A stretch of 64,000 nucleotides of DNA from Epiperipatus broadwayi. Lineage: Eukaryota > Onychophora > Udeonychophora > Euonychophora > Peripatidae. Positions 63,661 through 64,000 of this stretch are shown here, piece by piece. The notes beneath the pieces were generated by a model. That model was not told the DNA's origin and did no database searches. It saw nothing but the letters and a program-made list of their open reading frames with translations. Where the stretch lies: contig JAQFVV010000229.1 in the NCBI GenBank assembly GCA_028023455.1, forward strand, positions 1,300,501-1,364,500, read 5' to 3'. The number at the start of each line of letters is the position of its first letter. The stretch's first letter is position 1. The translations under genes were made by a program, and so were the position numbers.

Positions 63661-64000
63661 ATTAAATAAAATGCCTGAATAATTTGATGCAGTAATAGAA
63701 AGGTGAACTCTCGAGTTCAAGGTCAATTGTTAAAAGTCCACGCTATCTCTCCCAATGCTTAAACTTTTTTATGAACTTCCAAGCAATAAAATCATTAAAA
63801 AATTTTAACCTTTTTGATTTAATACATTAACAGAAAGACAGATGTTGTAACTCAAGGTCTGTAGATTGTACTTCTAGCATTTTCAGTGCTCGGATTTTTT
63901 GTGAACTTCCCAAGCAATTATACCGTTTGATTATTTTTACCTAGCATAATTTAATGTAATGGTAATAATAGGATAGTGGCAAATTCTAGAGCTCAATATC
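63661..64000. repeat. Two diverged tandem units of a dispersed repeat
   Basis: Units of about 170 bases (63661-63830 and 63831-64000) share atgaacttccaagcaat, a following ...tttaacc/ttttacc stretch, and an end with aactctcgagttcaaggtc against attctagagctcaatatc. A single relative lies at 51231-51365. Type unknown; the unit at the edge is cut by the window end. Confidence 0.5.

Overview
This window is intronic and exonic DNA from an AT-rich invertebrate genome. Spliced exons with GT/AG junctions, very long introns and several non-LTR and Penelope-like retrotransposons show it is a metazoan. The exact group cannot be fixed from the sequence alone; a chelicerate or a lophotrochozoan would fit, and this is inference.

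The backbone is one plus-strand gene for a membrane receptor guanylate cyclase (natriuretic-peptide-receptor type). Five phase-compatible exons are visible (4521-4592, 11656-11809, 43867-44022, 50102-50270, 61246-61395). Together they encode the C-terminal part of the kinase-homology pseudokinase domain and the dimerisation (signalling) helix. The extracellular, transmembrane and early kinase-homology exons must lie upstream of the window, and the catalytic cyclase exons downstream. The introns are about 7, 32, 6 and 11 kb.

The 32-kb intron contains an intact single-exon gene on the same strand (17156-18235). It encodes a membrane-anchored short-chain dehydrogenase of the BDH1/retinol-dehydrogenase type, with its catalytic residues kept but its cofactor-binding glycine motifs eroded.

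The rest is mobile and repetitive DNA. It includes a head-to-head inverted pair of Penelope-like 3' ends with GIY-YIG coding remnants (7100-8168); a decayed CR1-like LINE with PHD, esterase-like, endonuclease, reverse-transcriptase and zinc-knuckle remnants and tandem copies of its 3' end (about 20475-26128); and a nearly intact antisense RTE-like LINE (31060-34370) with three truncated relatives (16075-16600, 37486-37785, 46240-47781). A second RTE-like family is represented at 50748-51230. There are several palindromic (foldback/MITE-like) elements, one family in three copies, a 2 x 419 bp tandem duplication, several candidate tRNA-derived SINE heads, and long GAA and ATT microsatellites.

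No rRNA, functional tRNA, CRISPR array or prokaryotic feature was found. The least ordinary items are the Penelope inverted pair with a ribozyme-like terminus, the nested dehydrogenase with a degenerate cofactor site, and a 108-bp exon-like segment (61016-61123) that would introduce a stop if spliced into the cyclase mRNA.
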